Shown: in pieces, positions 1 through 7,319 of the stretch | Layout: each line of letters starts with the position of its first letter | How positions within the stretch are numbered: position 1 is the stretch's first letter | Assembly (NCBI RefSeq): GCF_003986935.1 | Contig: NZ_RJZE01000023.1 | Location: 62,001-126,000, forward strand | DNA from: Paraburkholderia kururiensis JCM 10599 = LMG 19447 | GTDB lineage: Bacteria > Pseudomonadota > Gammaproteobacteria > Burkholderiales > Burkholderiaceae | Direction: 5' to 3' | Length of the DNA: 64,000 nt | Position numbers and translations under genes: made by a program | The notes under the pieces: model-generated | The model's input: the letters and a program-made list of their open reading frames with translations, nothing else | Told to the model about the DNA's origin: nothing | Database searches by the model: none

Positions 1-1
1 C

Positions 2-1000
2 GTGAAAATTCTCACCGGCGACAACGACATCGTCACGCGCAAGATCTGCCGCGAAGTGGGCATCGACGCGAGCACCATCGTGCTCGGCAAGCAACTGGAG
101 AACTGCACGCCCGACGAACTCGCCGCGCTCGCTGAGCGCGCCTCGGTCTTCGCGAAGGTGTCGCCGGCGCAGAAAGCGGCAATCGTCGACGCGCTGCATC
201 GCAAAGGCCACGTGGTGGGTTTTCTCGGCGACGGTATCAACGACGGGCCGGCGCTGAAGACCTCGGACGTGGGCGTATCGGTAGACAGCGCCGTAGACAT
301 CGCCAAAGACTCCGCCGACATCATCCTGCTCGAAAAGAGCCTCGCCGTGCTGGGCGACGGCGTGATGGAAGGCCGCAAGGTGTTCGGCAACATCACGAAG
401 TACATCAAGATGGGCGCGAGCTCGAACTTCGGCAACATGTTCAGCGTGCTGGGCGCAAGCATCCTGCTGCCGTTCCTGCCCATGGCGCCCATCCAGGTGC
501 TCACCAACAATCTGCTCTACGACTTCTCGCAAACCGCGATTCCTACCGACAACGTCGATGCCGAATACCTCGCCGTGCCGCGCCACTGGGATATCGTCAA
601 CATCATGAAGTTCATGCTGCTGATAGGCCCGATCAGCTCCATCTTCGACTACGTCACCTACTTCCTGATGCTCGACGTCTTCCACGCATGGAACAACGCG
701 CCGCTGTTCCAGACCGGCTGGTTCGTGGAGTCGCTCCTCACGCAGACGCTGATCATCCACATCATCCGCACCGCGAAGGTGCCGTTCTTCGAAAGCCGCG
801 CAAGCGGCGCGCTGATGGCGACGAGCGCGATCATCGCCGTGGTGGGCATCGCAATTCCGTTCACCTGGCTTGGGCACGTGCTGGGCTTCACGCGGCTGCC
901 GGCGACGTACTGGCCGGCGCTGGTGCTGATCCTGCTCGCCTACGCGGCGCTCACCCACGTCGTGAAGACGTGGTTCGTGCGGCGGGTCGGGTTGGGATGA
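2..1000 (+). CDS. mgtA: Mg2+-transporting P-type ATPase, C-terminal part
   Basis: The gene is cut by the window edge; the last 332 codons are present. The fragment opens at KILTGDN, the P-type ATPase motif of the nucleotide/phosphorylation domain, and continues with VGFLGDGINDGPAL, the hinge motif with the Mg-coordinating aspartates. About five hydrophobic segments follow, including NNLLYDFSQTAIPTD and LLTQTLIIHIIRT, which are typical of MgtA/MgtB (P3B) Mg2+ importers rather than of Ca2+ or K+ pumps. The family imports Mg2+ across the inner membrane with ATP hydrolysis. The stop is TGA at 998-1000. The phosphorylated DKTG loop and the N-terminal membrane segments lie outside the window, so their integrity cannot be judged. 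MgtA rather than MgtB is chosen by general resemblance only. Confidence 0.9.
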   Translation: MKILTGDNDIVTRKICREVGIDASTIVLGKQLENCTPDELAALAERASVFAKVSPAQKAAIVDALHRKGHVVGFLGDGINDGPALKTSDVGVSVDSAVDIAKDSADIILLEKSLAVLGDGVMEGRKVFGNITKYIKMGASSNFGNMFSVLGASILLPFLPMAPIQVLTNNLLYDFSQTAIPTDNVDAEYLAVPRHWDIVNIMKFMLLIGPISSIFDYVTYFLMLDVFHAWNNAPLFQTGWFVESLLTQTLIIHIIRTAKVPFFESRASGALMATSAIIAVVGIAIPFTWLGHVLGFTRLPATYWPALVLILLAYAALTHVVKTWFVRRVGLG

Positions 1001-1084
1001 CCGGGCAAACGATTACCCGGCTGAACGCCCGTCGAACCGTATAGCCGGCACCGCCGCCTCTCGCCACACCCTGCCTCGCTTTCC

Positions 1085-1154
1085 GTCAAATTTACTTGAC
1101 GCCGATTCCAATCGGCAGGAAAAATAGCGACGCTATACGTCAAATAAATTTGAC
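1085..1154. promoter_or_regulatory. two copies of a GTCAA-N6-TTGAC palindrome around a hairpin
   Basis: GTCAAATTTACTTGAC lies at 1085-1100 and GTCAAATAAATTTGAC at 1139-1154, exactly 54 bp apart. The second is a near-perfect 16-bp palindrome. Directly after the first copy is a perfect inverted repeat, GCCGATT-CC-AATCGGC, at 1101-1116. The block is AT-richer than its surroundings and lies between the Mg2+ ATPase stop and the 104-aa gene at 1258. This looks like an operator pair for a dimeric regulator; the protein is unknown, and the XRE-Crp regulator encoded nearby is one candidate by position only. Confidence 0.5.
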
Positions 1155-1257
1155 AATGAGCGCCGCGCCGAACCCGGCATACGCGCTCGCGAACCGGAGC
1201 AAAGGGGTTTCGGGGCGAGGCTTGCAGGATCCAGGCGGGGTTTCCAGGACATATGAC

Positions 1258-1572
1258 ATGAACGACAGGTTCCTGTTACCGGTCGCGCTGCGCGGACACG
1301 AATGTGGCCCGGGCGACGCCGACGGGCAAGACGAGACGCAATTCCTCGGGAAGCAGGTCGAACTGATCTGCCTGCTCTTGCGTCGCGCGCACCATTTGCG
1401 CGGATGCGGACGCGAAACCCCCGTCGCCGACCTCATTGTTTCCTGCATCGTCAATCTGCTGGAAGCGCTCGAACTCAATTCACCAGACGAAACCGAAATC
1501 GGCCTCGCCCGGCTGCAACAGATCATCGACCTGGCCTTCACAGGCGGCCCGTGGAAAGCAGCCTCGGGCTGA
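1258..1572 (+). CDS. conserved 104-aa protein, paralogue of the product at 3255-3566
   Basis: A small cytosolic protein of unknown function. The frame is open from 1096, but the ATG at 1258 is preferred: it has AGGA about 8 bases upstream and gives the same length as the paralogue encoded at 3255-3566 (103 aa). The two share the layout LP-ALR near the N-terminus, then a helical core with CGRETPVADLIVSCIVNLLE here and CARPTPVADAFLCAIVNLLE there, followed by LN and a final helix. No enzyme motif or membrane segment is visible. It precedes the DUF4096 gene by 131 bp and follows the twin palindromes at 1085-1154. I do not recognise the family. Confidence 0.65.
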   Translation: MNDRFLLPVALRGHECGPGDADGQDETQFLGKQVELICLLLRRAHHLRGCGRETPVADLIVSCIVNLLEALELNSPDETEIGLARLQQIIDLAFTGGPWKAASG

Positions 1573-1703
1573 TGCAGCGGCCTCGCGCCACAACGCGGCC
1601 CGCGAAGAAGAAACCTCCGCAACACGAGAGAACGCATTCATCGACAGGCGCATGCAGAACGACAACACCAGTTCCCACGGAACTGGAATACGAGGGGGTT
1701 GCC

Positions 1704-2042
1704 ATGCATCACGAGATCGGTCTGGGGGTCACGGCTTTTCGCCTCTCGGCGCCGGAGCGCCGGGTATCGGACGAACAATGGATGCGGGTCGCCCATCTGT
1801 TCTCGAGCGACGAGACGAAACACGGCGGCCGGCGAAAATGCCCCGACCGGGCCGTGCTCGATGCTGTCTTCTGGGTCATGACGAGCGGTGAGAAATGGCA
1901 CCGGCTACCGTCCTGCTACCCGGCGCAGCAGACCTGCTACAACCGGTTCGTGGCGTGGCGCCGAAGCGGCCTCGTCGATCAGGTGGTGCGGGCGCTCGGC
2001 TGGGACACGATGCGCGCCGACGTAGCGCACGCCGGGAACTGA
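1704..2042 (+). CDS. stand-alone DUF4096 (IS5-type transposase N-terminal domain) protein
   Basis: A 112-aa protein that matches the N-terminal DNA-binding domain of IS5/IS1182-type transposases. VSDEQWMRVAHLF corresponds to the usual LTDAQWERIAPLL start, and GGRRKCPDRAVLDAVFWVM with GEKWHRLP follows. A full transposase would continue with a DDE catalytic domain of about 150-200 residues; here the frame simply stops at 2042, and no DDE remnant or terminal inverted repeat is seen nearby. The ATG has a strong GAGGGGG Shine-Dalgarno, which argues that the gene is translated and perhaps domesticated as a DNA-binding protein rather than being debris. It converges with the XRE-Crp regulator, 22 bp away. 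Function is inferred from the domain only. Confidence 0.7.
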   Translation: MHHEIGLGVTAFRLSAPERRVSDEQWMRVAHLFSSDETKHGGRRKCPDRAVLDAVFWVMTSGEKWHRLPSCYPAQQTCYNRFVAWRRSGLVDQVVRALGWDTMRADVAHAGN

Positions 2043-2064
2043 CGCGGGCCGGCCCCGCGCCCGG

Positions 2065-3081
2065 TCAGCTTGCCCCGAAGATGCGGCCGTACTCCCTTTC
2101 GAGCACGGCATGGCATTCGCACGCGGCCGCTTCGATCGCGGCGCGATCGAGCACGCGAATGGATCCTGGACGGCAACGCAGCGCGCCGCTCGCTTCGAGC
2201 GACTTCAGTTCGTCGAGCGCCTCTGCCGCGTGCGCACCGAGCACGTCCGGAAACACCCTCTGGCTGAAACGGATTTCGTCGGAATCCTGGCGGGCGAGCG
2301 TCTGCAACAGCCAGCGGCACATCTGCTGACGCGGCGTGTGGTGGTGGACGCACAAGGCAATCTGCGCCATCTGCGCCATGAGGGCCTGGGTATAGCGCAG
2401 CATCACCCGCTGAAACGCACCTGCCAGAGCGAACTCGCGGCGCGCCACGTCGACGCTCAACCGGAACGCCTCGCCGGCGCCTTGCACGACGGCGCGCCTT
2501 GCGGCATGCGGCTCGCCGATGCAGGCGGAAAGGCCCAGCAACCCTTCGTTGCCCACCACTGCCACGCCGAGCGGCGCGCGGTCCGCCGTGGCATGAAAGA
2601 TCGCGACGATTGCGGTGGTCGGCAGATACACGTTGGTGAGCGGCTCGCCTTGCCGGAACACGACCTGGCCGAGCGGCATCGCCACCGGTGCGAGATGCGG
2701 TTCGAGGCGCTCGCGCTCGCGCGGCGAAAGTGCGGCGAGCAGCCGGTTGCCGGGCGCCGACGCACGGGCCGTGCGCGAACCGCCATTTGTGCCGGCACCT
2801 GCTGCCGCATGCTCCGCGACGCGTCGCACAAGCGCGAGGTGTTCCTGGATCAGCGTGTCGCGGTTTCTTTCGGGCAGCAGGCTCAGCACGGCAGAGCGCA
2901 CGTCGCTGTGGCCGAGTACGTCGAGAATGCGAAGCTTGACGAGGGTGCCGAGATCGCTTTTACCGTTGCGCCAGGCCGATATCTGCGCACGGGTGAGATG
3001 GAGCGCTTCTGCAAGCTGGGCGTCGCTTGCGAAGCGGCCCCGCGTTTTGACGTCGTCGAACAATGCGTACCAGTCGCGCAC
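2065..3081 (-). CDS. XRE-type HTH fused to a Crp/FNR-like sensor domain
   Basis: A probable transcription regulator. The N-terminus (about residues 5-65) is a Cro/XRE-like helix-turn-helix: DAQLAEALHLTRAQISAWR fits the helix, turn and recognition-helix pattern. After a linker comes a Crp/FNR cyclic-nucleotide-binding fold, seen as GQVVFRQGEPLTNVYLPT and VAVVGNEGLLG, as in the many Burkholderiales Crp-like proteins. The C-terminal part keeps the family blocks QMCRWLLQTL and ITVLDR-like IRVLDRAAIE, but the winged HTH between them is poor (PDVLGAHAAEALDELKSLE). The GTG at 3081 is chosen because residues upstream of it look unlike protein, and an AGG lies 11 bases upstream. The frame stays open to an ATG at 3207, so the start is uncertain. 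The sensed ligand is unknown. Confidence 0.75.
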   Translation of the reverse strand: MRDWYALFDDVKTRGRFASDAQLAEALHLTRAQISAWRNGKSDLGTLVKLRILDVLGHSDVRSAVLSLLPERNRDTLIQEHLALVRRVAEHAAAGAGTNGGSRTARASAPGNRLLAALSPRERERLEPHLAPVAMPLGQVVFRQGEPLTNVYLPTTAIVAIFHATADRAPLGVAVVGNEGLLGLSACIGEPHAARRAVVQGAGEAFRLSVDVARREFALAGAFQRVMLRYTQALMAQMAQIALCVHHHTPRQQMCRWLLQTLARQDSDEIRFSQRVFPDVLGAHAAEALDELKSLEASGALRCRPGSIRVLDRAAIEAAACECHAVLEREYGRIFGAS

Positions 3082-3254
3082 AGTGTTATTGACCTGAATT
3101 GGCGTCCAGAGAACTCGACATGGACGGCATGGCAGCGCTACGGCATGTCGATGAAGTAACCGGGTAAGGTAACCAGACGAGGTGACCGGATCCGGTCGAA
3201 GGCGCACCCTTTATAGCACAACTGTGACAGCCGTCGCGGCCCTGTCCGCCGCCT

Positions 3255-3566
3255 TCAGCGGCCTGACGCCGCCTGCGCGGACAGCGCCGCCATGACGCGC
3301 ACGAGCTGCTCGCGGCAGACCGCGCTCTCGCTCGTATCGTTGAGCGCGATGCCTTCGAGCAGATTCACGATCGCGCACAGGAACGCATCAGCCACGGGCG
3401 TGGGCCGCGCACAGCTGCGCAGATAGTCGGCGTAGCCGTACACCGCTTGCAGAAACGCCACCTGGCGGGAGGCGAACTGTTCGTCGTCGAGCAGTGCGGC
3501 GACATCGACCGTCTCGCGTCCGTCGCGCAAGGCGCCAGGCAGCCGAATGGTATGCGGATTGGTCAT
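3255..3566 (-). CDS. conserved 103-aa protein, paralogue of the product at 1258-1572
   Basis: A small soluble protein of unknown function. The ATG at 3566 is preferred over the in-frame ATG at 3596 because GAGGGCGCC lies directly upstream and the resulting length equals that of its paralogue. The shared core is RPTPVADAFLCAIVNLLEG, preceded by a helix containing YADYLRSCA and followed by a C-terminal helix. It lies between the chemoreceptor at 3681-5225 and the XRE-Crp regulator, all on the minus strand with gaps of 114 and 173 bp, so the three may be co-transcribed. The two paralogues bracket the regulator and the DUF4096 gene. No catalytic motif is seen. Confidence 0.7.
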   Translation of the reverse strand: MTNPHTIRLPGALRDGRETVDVAALLDDEQFASRQVAFLQAVYGYADYLRSCARPTPVADAFLCAIVNLLEGIALNDTSESAVCREQLVRVMAALSAQAASGR

Positions 3567-3680
3567 GGCGCCCTCGCCCACGCCGTGAATGACCACGAGA
3601 CAATTGCCATACGCAAACGGTGGGCACGTTGATCTGTATCAGCCAGGCTGCGGACACACCGCGGCCTCGGGCGGCGTGCC

Positions 3681-5225
3681 TCAACGAAATACGCTCACGG
3701 CATCGACAAGACGCGTGGCCTGTTGCTTGAGGCTCTCCGATGCCGCCGTGCTCTCTTCGACGAGCGCCGCGTTCTGCTGCGTAATGCGGTCCAGTTCGCC
3801 CACCGCCGCGTCCACTTGCGTCACGCCGCTGCTCTGCTCTTCGGTAGCCGCGCGAATTTCGGCGATGAGGTCCGACACGCGTTTGACCTGCGCGACGATC
3901 TCGTCCATCGTCGTGCCCGCGTCGTCCACGAGCCGCGCGCCCGACGCCACGCGCTCCACGCTCGCGCCGATCAGGTCTTTGATCTCGCGCGCCGCGTTCG
4001 CGCTGCGCTGCGCGAGCCCGCGCACCTCGCCCGCCACCACGGCGAAGCCGCGCCCCTGCTCGCCGGCGCGCGCCGCCTCCACCGCGGCGTTCAGCGCAAG
4101 GATGTTGGTCTGAAACGCGATGCCGTCGATCACGCCGATGATGTCCGCAATGCGCCGCGAGCTCTCGGTGATCTCGTTCATGGTGTGCACGACTTCGGAT
4201 ACTGCGCGTCCGCCCTTCGCGGCCGTGCTGCTCGCCGAACCCGACAGCGTGTTGGCCTGAAGCGCCGTTTCGGCATTGCTCTTCACGGTGGACGTCATCT
4301 GCGCCATCGATGCCGCGGTCTGCTGCACGCTGAAGGCCGCCTGCTCGGTGCGCTTGCTCAGATCGGTGTTGCCCTGCGCGATCTCGTCGCTCGCACGCTG
4401 CACGTTGATGACCTGCTCGCTCACGTCGCCGATGAGCCAGCGGAACATGAGGCCGAGCTGGCTGATAGTGCGCAGCGTCATGCCGATTTCGTCGACCCGG
4501 TCCATGTGAACCACGTTCTGGCTTTCGCCCGTGGCCACGCGCAGCGCCTGGGCGAGCACCTGCTCGAGCGGCCGCGAGATCTGCGATTCGAGCCACCACG
4601 TGGCCATGAACGAAACGAGCGCCATCAGGGCCGCAAAGCCGCCCAGCGCGCCGCCCGTCAAGCCGAGCTGCCACGCCGCCGCGACCATCGCCGGCAGCAT
4701 GACGAGCAGCGCGGACCGGATGCGCCAGCGCACAGGCATTGTCTTCAGCAGCGAAGTCCAACCCATCAGGCCACGTCGCACGATCAGCCCCTTGTGAAAG
4801 CGCTGGTTGCCGGCCTTGCCCTCGCGGAAGTCACGATAGAGCGACTCGGCCGCGGCGATTTCCTCGCGCGTCGCCTTGGTTCGCACGGACATGTAGCCCG
4901 CGGCCTGTCCGTTGCGCACCACCGGTATCGCATTGGCCCGCACCCAGTAATGGTCGCCGTTCTTGCGACGGTTCTTCACGAGCGCCGTCCACGGTTCGCC
5001 GCCCTTCAGCGTGGCCCACATGTCGGCGAACGCTTCTTGCGGCATGTCGGGGTGGCGCACGATGTTGTGTGGCTGGCCCTGAATTTCTTCCTCGGAAAAT
5101 CCGCTGACCTGAATGAACGCCGCGTTGGCGTAGGTGATGTAGCTCTGCGTGTCCGTGGTGGACATCAGCGTGGCGTTGTCGGGAAATTCAAATTCGTGCT
5201 GCGTGACAGGCTGATTGTTTCGCAT
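3681..5225 (-). CDS. PAS-containing chemoreceptor, Aer-like
   Basis: A 514-aa methyl-accepting chemotaxis protein of the aerotaxis type. Residues about 15-120 form a PAS domain: TYANAAFIQVSGFSEEEIQG and RRKNGDHYWVRANAIPV are characteristic of the FAD-binding Aer PAS. Two adjacent hydrophobic stretches (about 180-220) anchor it without a periplasmic domain, as in Aer. The C-terminal half is the signalling hairpin, with a tip resembling IAFQTNILALNAAVEAARAG and flanking coiled coil. It presumably reports redox or oxygen state to CheA/CheW. No CheA/CheW genes are in the window, so it is an orphan receptor feeding a distant chemotaxis cluster. No C-terminal NWETF-type CheR tether is present. Confidence 0.93.
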   Translation of the reverse strand: MRNNQPVTQHEFEFPDNATLMSTTDTQSYITYANAAFIQVSGFSEEEIQGQPHNIVRHPDMPQEAFADMWATLKGGEPWTALVKNRRKNGDHYWVRANAIPVVRNGQAAGYMSVRTKATREEIAAAESLYRDFREGKAGNQRFHKGLIVRRGLMGWTSLLKTMPVRWRIRSALLVMLPAMVAAAWQLGLTGGALGGFAALMALVSFMATWWLESQISRPLEQVLAQALRVATGESQNVVHMDRVDEIGMTLRTISQLGLMFRWLIGDVSEQVINVQRASDEIAQGNTDLSKRTEQAAFSVQQTAASMAQMTSTVKSNAETALQANTLSGSASSTAAKGGRAVSEVVHTMNEITESSRRIADIIGVIDGIAFQTNILALNAAVEAARAGEQGRGFAVVAGEVRGLAQRSANAAREIKDLIGASVERVASGARLVDDAGTTMDEIVAQVKRVSDLIAEIRAATEEQSSGVTQVDAAVGELDRITQQNAALVEESTAASESLKQQATRLVDAVSVFR

Positions 5226-5599
5226 GACGCCCCCTGAAGCGAATTACGTGTTCGCTATTTATCGTCAACCAGTGAGCATTCCTGAAGTGCAGACGTGTCG
5301 CGATGCAGACAGATTTCACCGTGGCGCGGCGCGCGCCACGGCCTCTTCACACGTCAGCGCGAGCTGAACAGGGCTTGCATTTTTGCGCGACAGGAAGAGC
5401 CCGCGCTTGTGGGGCGAGGCTCTCGCCATGCACATCGCATCATGATGCGCAGCGTGGATCGCTTCGTGTCGCCGCACGTGCCGTCGCACGGTTCGCCGTT
5501 GCGCCGCTGTGAAGCGGGTAAAAAGATTCGGAGCGCGTCAAGCGCCAGCCCGGCGTTCATCCGACACCCTTCGCCTGGGCCTTACGTCTGCTGAAACAT
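5226..5599. other. intergenic region between divergent genes, no gene seen
   Basis: These 374 bp separate the Aer-like receptor (leftward) from the JmjC gene (rightward) and must hold both promoters. Short open frames exist but none has a credible start or composition. The only structure noted is a 12-bp direct repeat, TCTGCTGAAACA, at about 5587-5598 and 5603-5614, which straddles the start codon of the JmjC gene. No strong sigma-70 or FliA promoter could be assigned. Confidence 0.5.
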
Positions 5600-6766
5600 A
5601 TGTCTGCTGAAACACCACTCGCCGCGCCGTCGCCCGACGCCTCTGCTTCGATGTCTGCCTCGATGAGCCAGACGATCGAACGGCTCACCGAACGCCTTGC
5701 CGAGCACTACATCGCGCCGGCACAGACGTCCACGCTCGATCTGATCGTGAGCGACCACGAGCACGCGCCCTGGCGCTTCGTGATGGGCACCGCCGTGCAA
5801 TCGGTTGCGCTGCGCGAAGGCAGTCTGCAACCGCCCGCCATGTGCACGCTGACGTTGTCGCGCGCGCTGATCGAACACGTGCTGGCCCACCCCACGTCGT
5901 TCGATCTGCGCAGCGCGCAAAGTCTCGCCATGGGCGGCGCGCGCATCACGGGAGCGAGCCGGATTGCGGCGTACTGGATTCAATTGCTCAAGCGGCCCGA
6001 TGCCACGCAGCGCGCCGCGCTCGCACGAGCCCGTGCACACGCGCCGGAGTCGATACAGACGGTGCCGCGCCTCTCTCTACACGACGCCGCCTCGCGTGAG
6101 CTGCTCGGGCACGCGGTGAGCGCGCTGCAATCGAGCACGCCGCTGCATCTCGCCGGCGTGCTCGACTGGCCCGAGACGCAATGGACGGCCGCCGACTGGC
6201 ACGCGCGTGAAGGCGAGACGGTACTGCCCATCGTGTCGGGAGAAGGCCGTCACGTGTGCGTGAGCGCGCTGATCGACGCGTTTTCGGCCACCGCAGCATC
6301 GAACACCACTTCGTACACCGAAGGCTGCCTGCTGCCGCCCGACTGGGAAGCACGCTTCGCAATGCCGCTCGTGCCCCGCGACGCACTCGGCCCCGGGCAG
6401 CTGTGGGCCGGCCGGCGCTGCGCGCAAGCGGTCACGCGCCTGCATTGCGATCTCGGCAACTCGTTTCTCGCGCAGGTGCTGGGACGCAAGCGCGTGCGGC
6501 TCTATGGTCCGAGCCAGGAACGCGCGCTCTACGCGCTCGATGCGTTCAACAGCTACCGCCCCTGCGCCGTGGACGTCGACGCGCCCGACTTCGAGCGGCA
6601 CCCGCGCTTTGCCGAGGCACAGGGTGTCGACGTGCTACTGGCGCCGGGCGATCTGCTGATCGTGCCGACGGGCTGGTTTCACTGCGTATGGGCGGTGGAC
6701 GACGTGCTTTCGGTGAGCCGCGTATTGAGCGACGACAGGATCACGCGACTGCGGTCCCTCGTGTGA
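5600..6766 (+). CDS. JmjC/cupin-like Fe(II) oxygenase-type protein
   Basis: A 388-aa protein whose C-terminal half is a JmjC (cupin_8-type) domain. The iron-binding facial triad can be placed: H282 and D284 in RLHCDLGNSF and H361 in PTGWFHCVW; a basic segment, GRKRVRLY, follows the HxD as in the family. Such proteins are 2-oxoglutarate/Fe(II) hydroxylases acting on proteins or small molecules; the substrate here is unknown. The N-terminal ~140 residues resemble an SCP2-like lipid-binding fold (WRFVMGTAVQSVALREG, SLAMGGARITGAS), which would be a notable combination. The ATG at 5600 has no clear Shine-Dalgarno; in-frame ATGs at codons 18 and 22 are alternatives. It stands alone, convergent with the tusA-like gene. 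Confidence 0.72.
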   Translation: MSAETPLAAPSPDASASMSASMSQTIERLTERLAEHYIAPAQTSTLDLIVSDHEHAPWRFVMGTAVQSVALREGSLQPPAMCTLTLSRALIEHVLAHPTSFDLRSAQSLAMGGARITGASRIAAYWIQLLKRPDATQRAALARARAHAPESIQTVPRLSLHDAASRELLGHAVSALQSSTPLHLAGVLDWPETQWTAADWHAREGETVLPIVSGEGRHVCVSALIDAFSATAASNTTSYTEGCLLPPDWEARFAMPLVPRDALGPGQLWAGRRCAQAVTRLHCDLGNSFLAQVLGRKRVRLYGPSQERALYALDAFNSYRPCAVDVDAPDFERHPRFAEAQGVDVLLAPGDLLIVPTGWFHCVWAVDDVLSVSRVLSDDRITRLRSLV

Positions 6767-6854
6767 TGGCCGAAGCGCCGGGAAAAGCTGCGGGGGGGAG
6801 AAACGTAAAGCCGGATAAAAAACCGGCAGGAGCGGCTCACGGCAGGAGGAGAAA

Positions 6855-6880
6855 CCGGTCGTCCACCACTTCACGACCGG
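6855..6880 (-). terminator. hairpin after the tusA-like gene
   Basis: A perfect 8-bp stem, CCGGTCGT (6855-6862) with ACGACCGG (6873-6880) and a 10-base loop, lies 24 bp beyond the tusA-like stop. Read on the minus strand the stem is followed by only a short T run (GGTTTCTCC), so it is a weak intrinsic terminator at best. A second small hairpin with a GCCGG/CCGGC stem sits just beyond, toward the convergent JmjC gene. Confidence 0.4.
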
Positions 6881-6903
6881 CCTGAAACAGAAACAGCGGC
6901 CGC

Positions 6904-7137
6904 CTAGCGCCGCCGCATCAGAAACACGAAGGTCTTGTCTTCCACCGAGCTTTCCACGATCTCGTTGCCCGTCTGCTTCGCGAAGGCGGCGAAGTCGCGT
7001 TGCGAGCCCGGATCGGTGGCGAGCACCTTCAGAATCTGCCCGCTTTCCATGTCGGCCAGCGCCTTCTTGGCGCGCAGGATGGGCAGCGGACAGTTGAGTC
7101 CGCGCGCATCCACTTCCTTGTGAACCTGAGTTTGCAT
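6904..7137 (-). CDS. TusA-like sulfur-carrier protein
   Basis: A 77-aa protein of the TusA/SirA/YeeD family. The hallmark LNCPLPILRAKKAL contains the CPxP motif whose cysteine (C16) carries persulfide sulfur; the rest fits the beta-alpha-beta-alpha-beta fold (VLATDPGSQRDFAAF, then a C-terminal strand FVFLMRRR). TusA delivers sulfur for tRNA 2-thiouridine or molybdenum cofactor biosynthesis. The frame is open upstream to 7506, but only the product from the ATG at 7137 has the family's normal length. It lies 182 bp after the inositol dehydrogenase genes on the same strand; no other sulfur-transfer gene is nearby, so its specific partner cannot be named. Confidence 0.88.
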   Translation of the reverse strand: MQTQVHKEVDARGLNCPLPILRAKKALADMESGQILKVLATDPGSQRDFAAFAKQTGNEIVESSVEDKTFVFLMRRR

Positions 7138-7319
7138 CGGTGTTCGACCTTCGGGAGAGGCGCGCCAGCGGCGCGCTCGTAGAAGGCCGGATTTTACCGC
7201 AGCCGCTGTTGCACCGCTGCGCAACGCTGCGCAGGCTGCCGCGGCCACATGCCATCGTGGGCAGGGACACAAAGCGTGCGCGCGATGCATCACGCCCAAC
7301 TCCGCCCCGACCTTCCACC

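Noticed and set aside
1704..2042. complete insertion sequence
   Set aside because: No DDE domain, no terminal inverted repeats and no target duplication were found around the DUF4096 gene.
3723..5237. 504-aa open frame opposite the Aer-like receptor
   Set aside because: His/Arg-rich antisense shadow; the receptor motifs are unambiguous on the other strand.
5259..5285. FliA-type promoter for the Aer-like receptor
   Set aside because: The minus strand has GACGATAA, close to GCCGATAA, but no TAAA -35 at 14-16 bp. Not strong enough to list.
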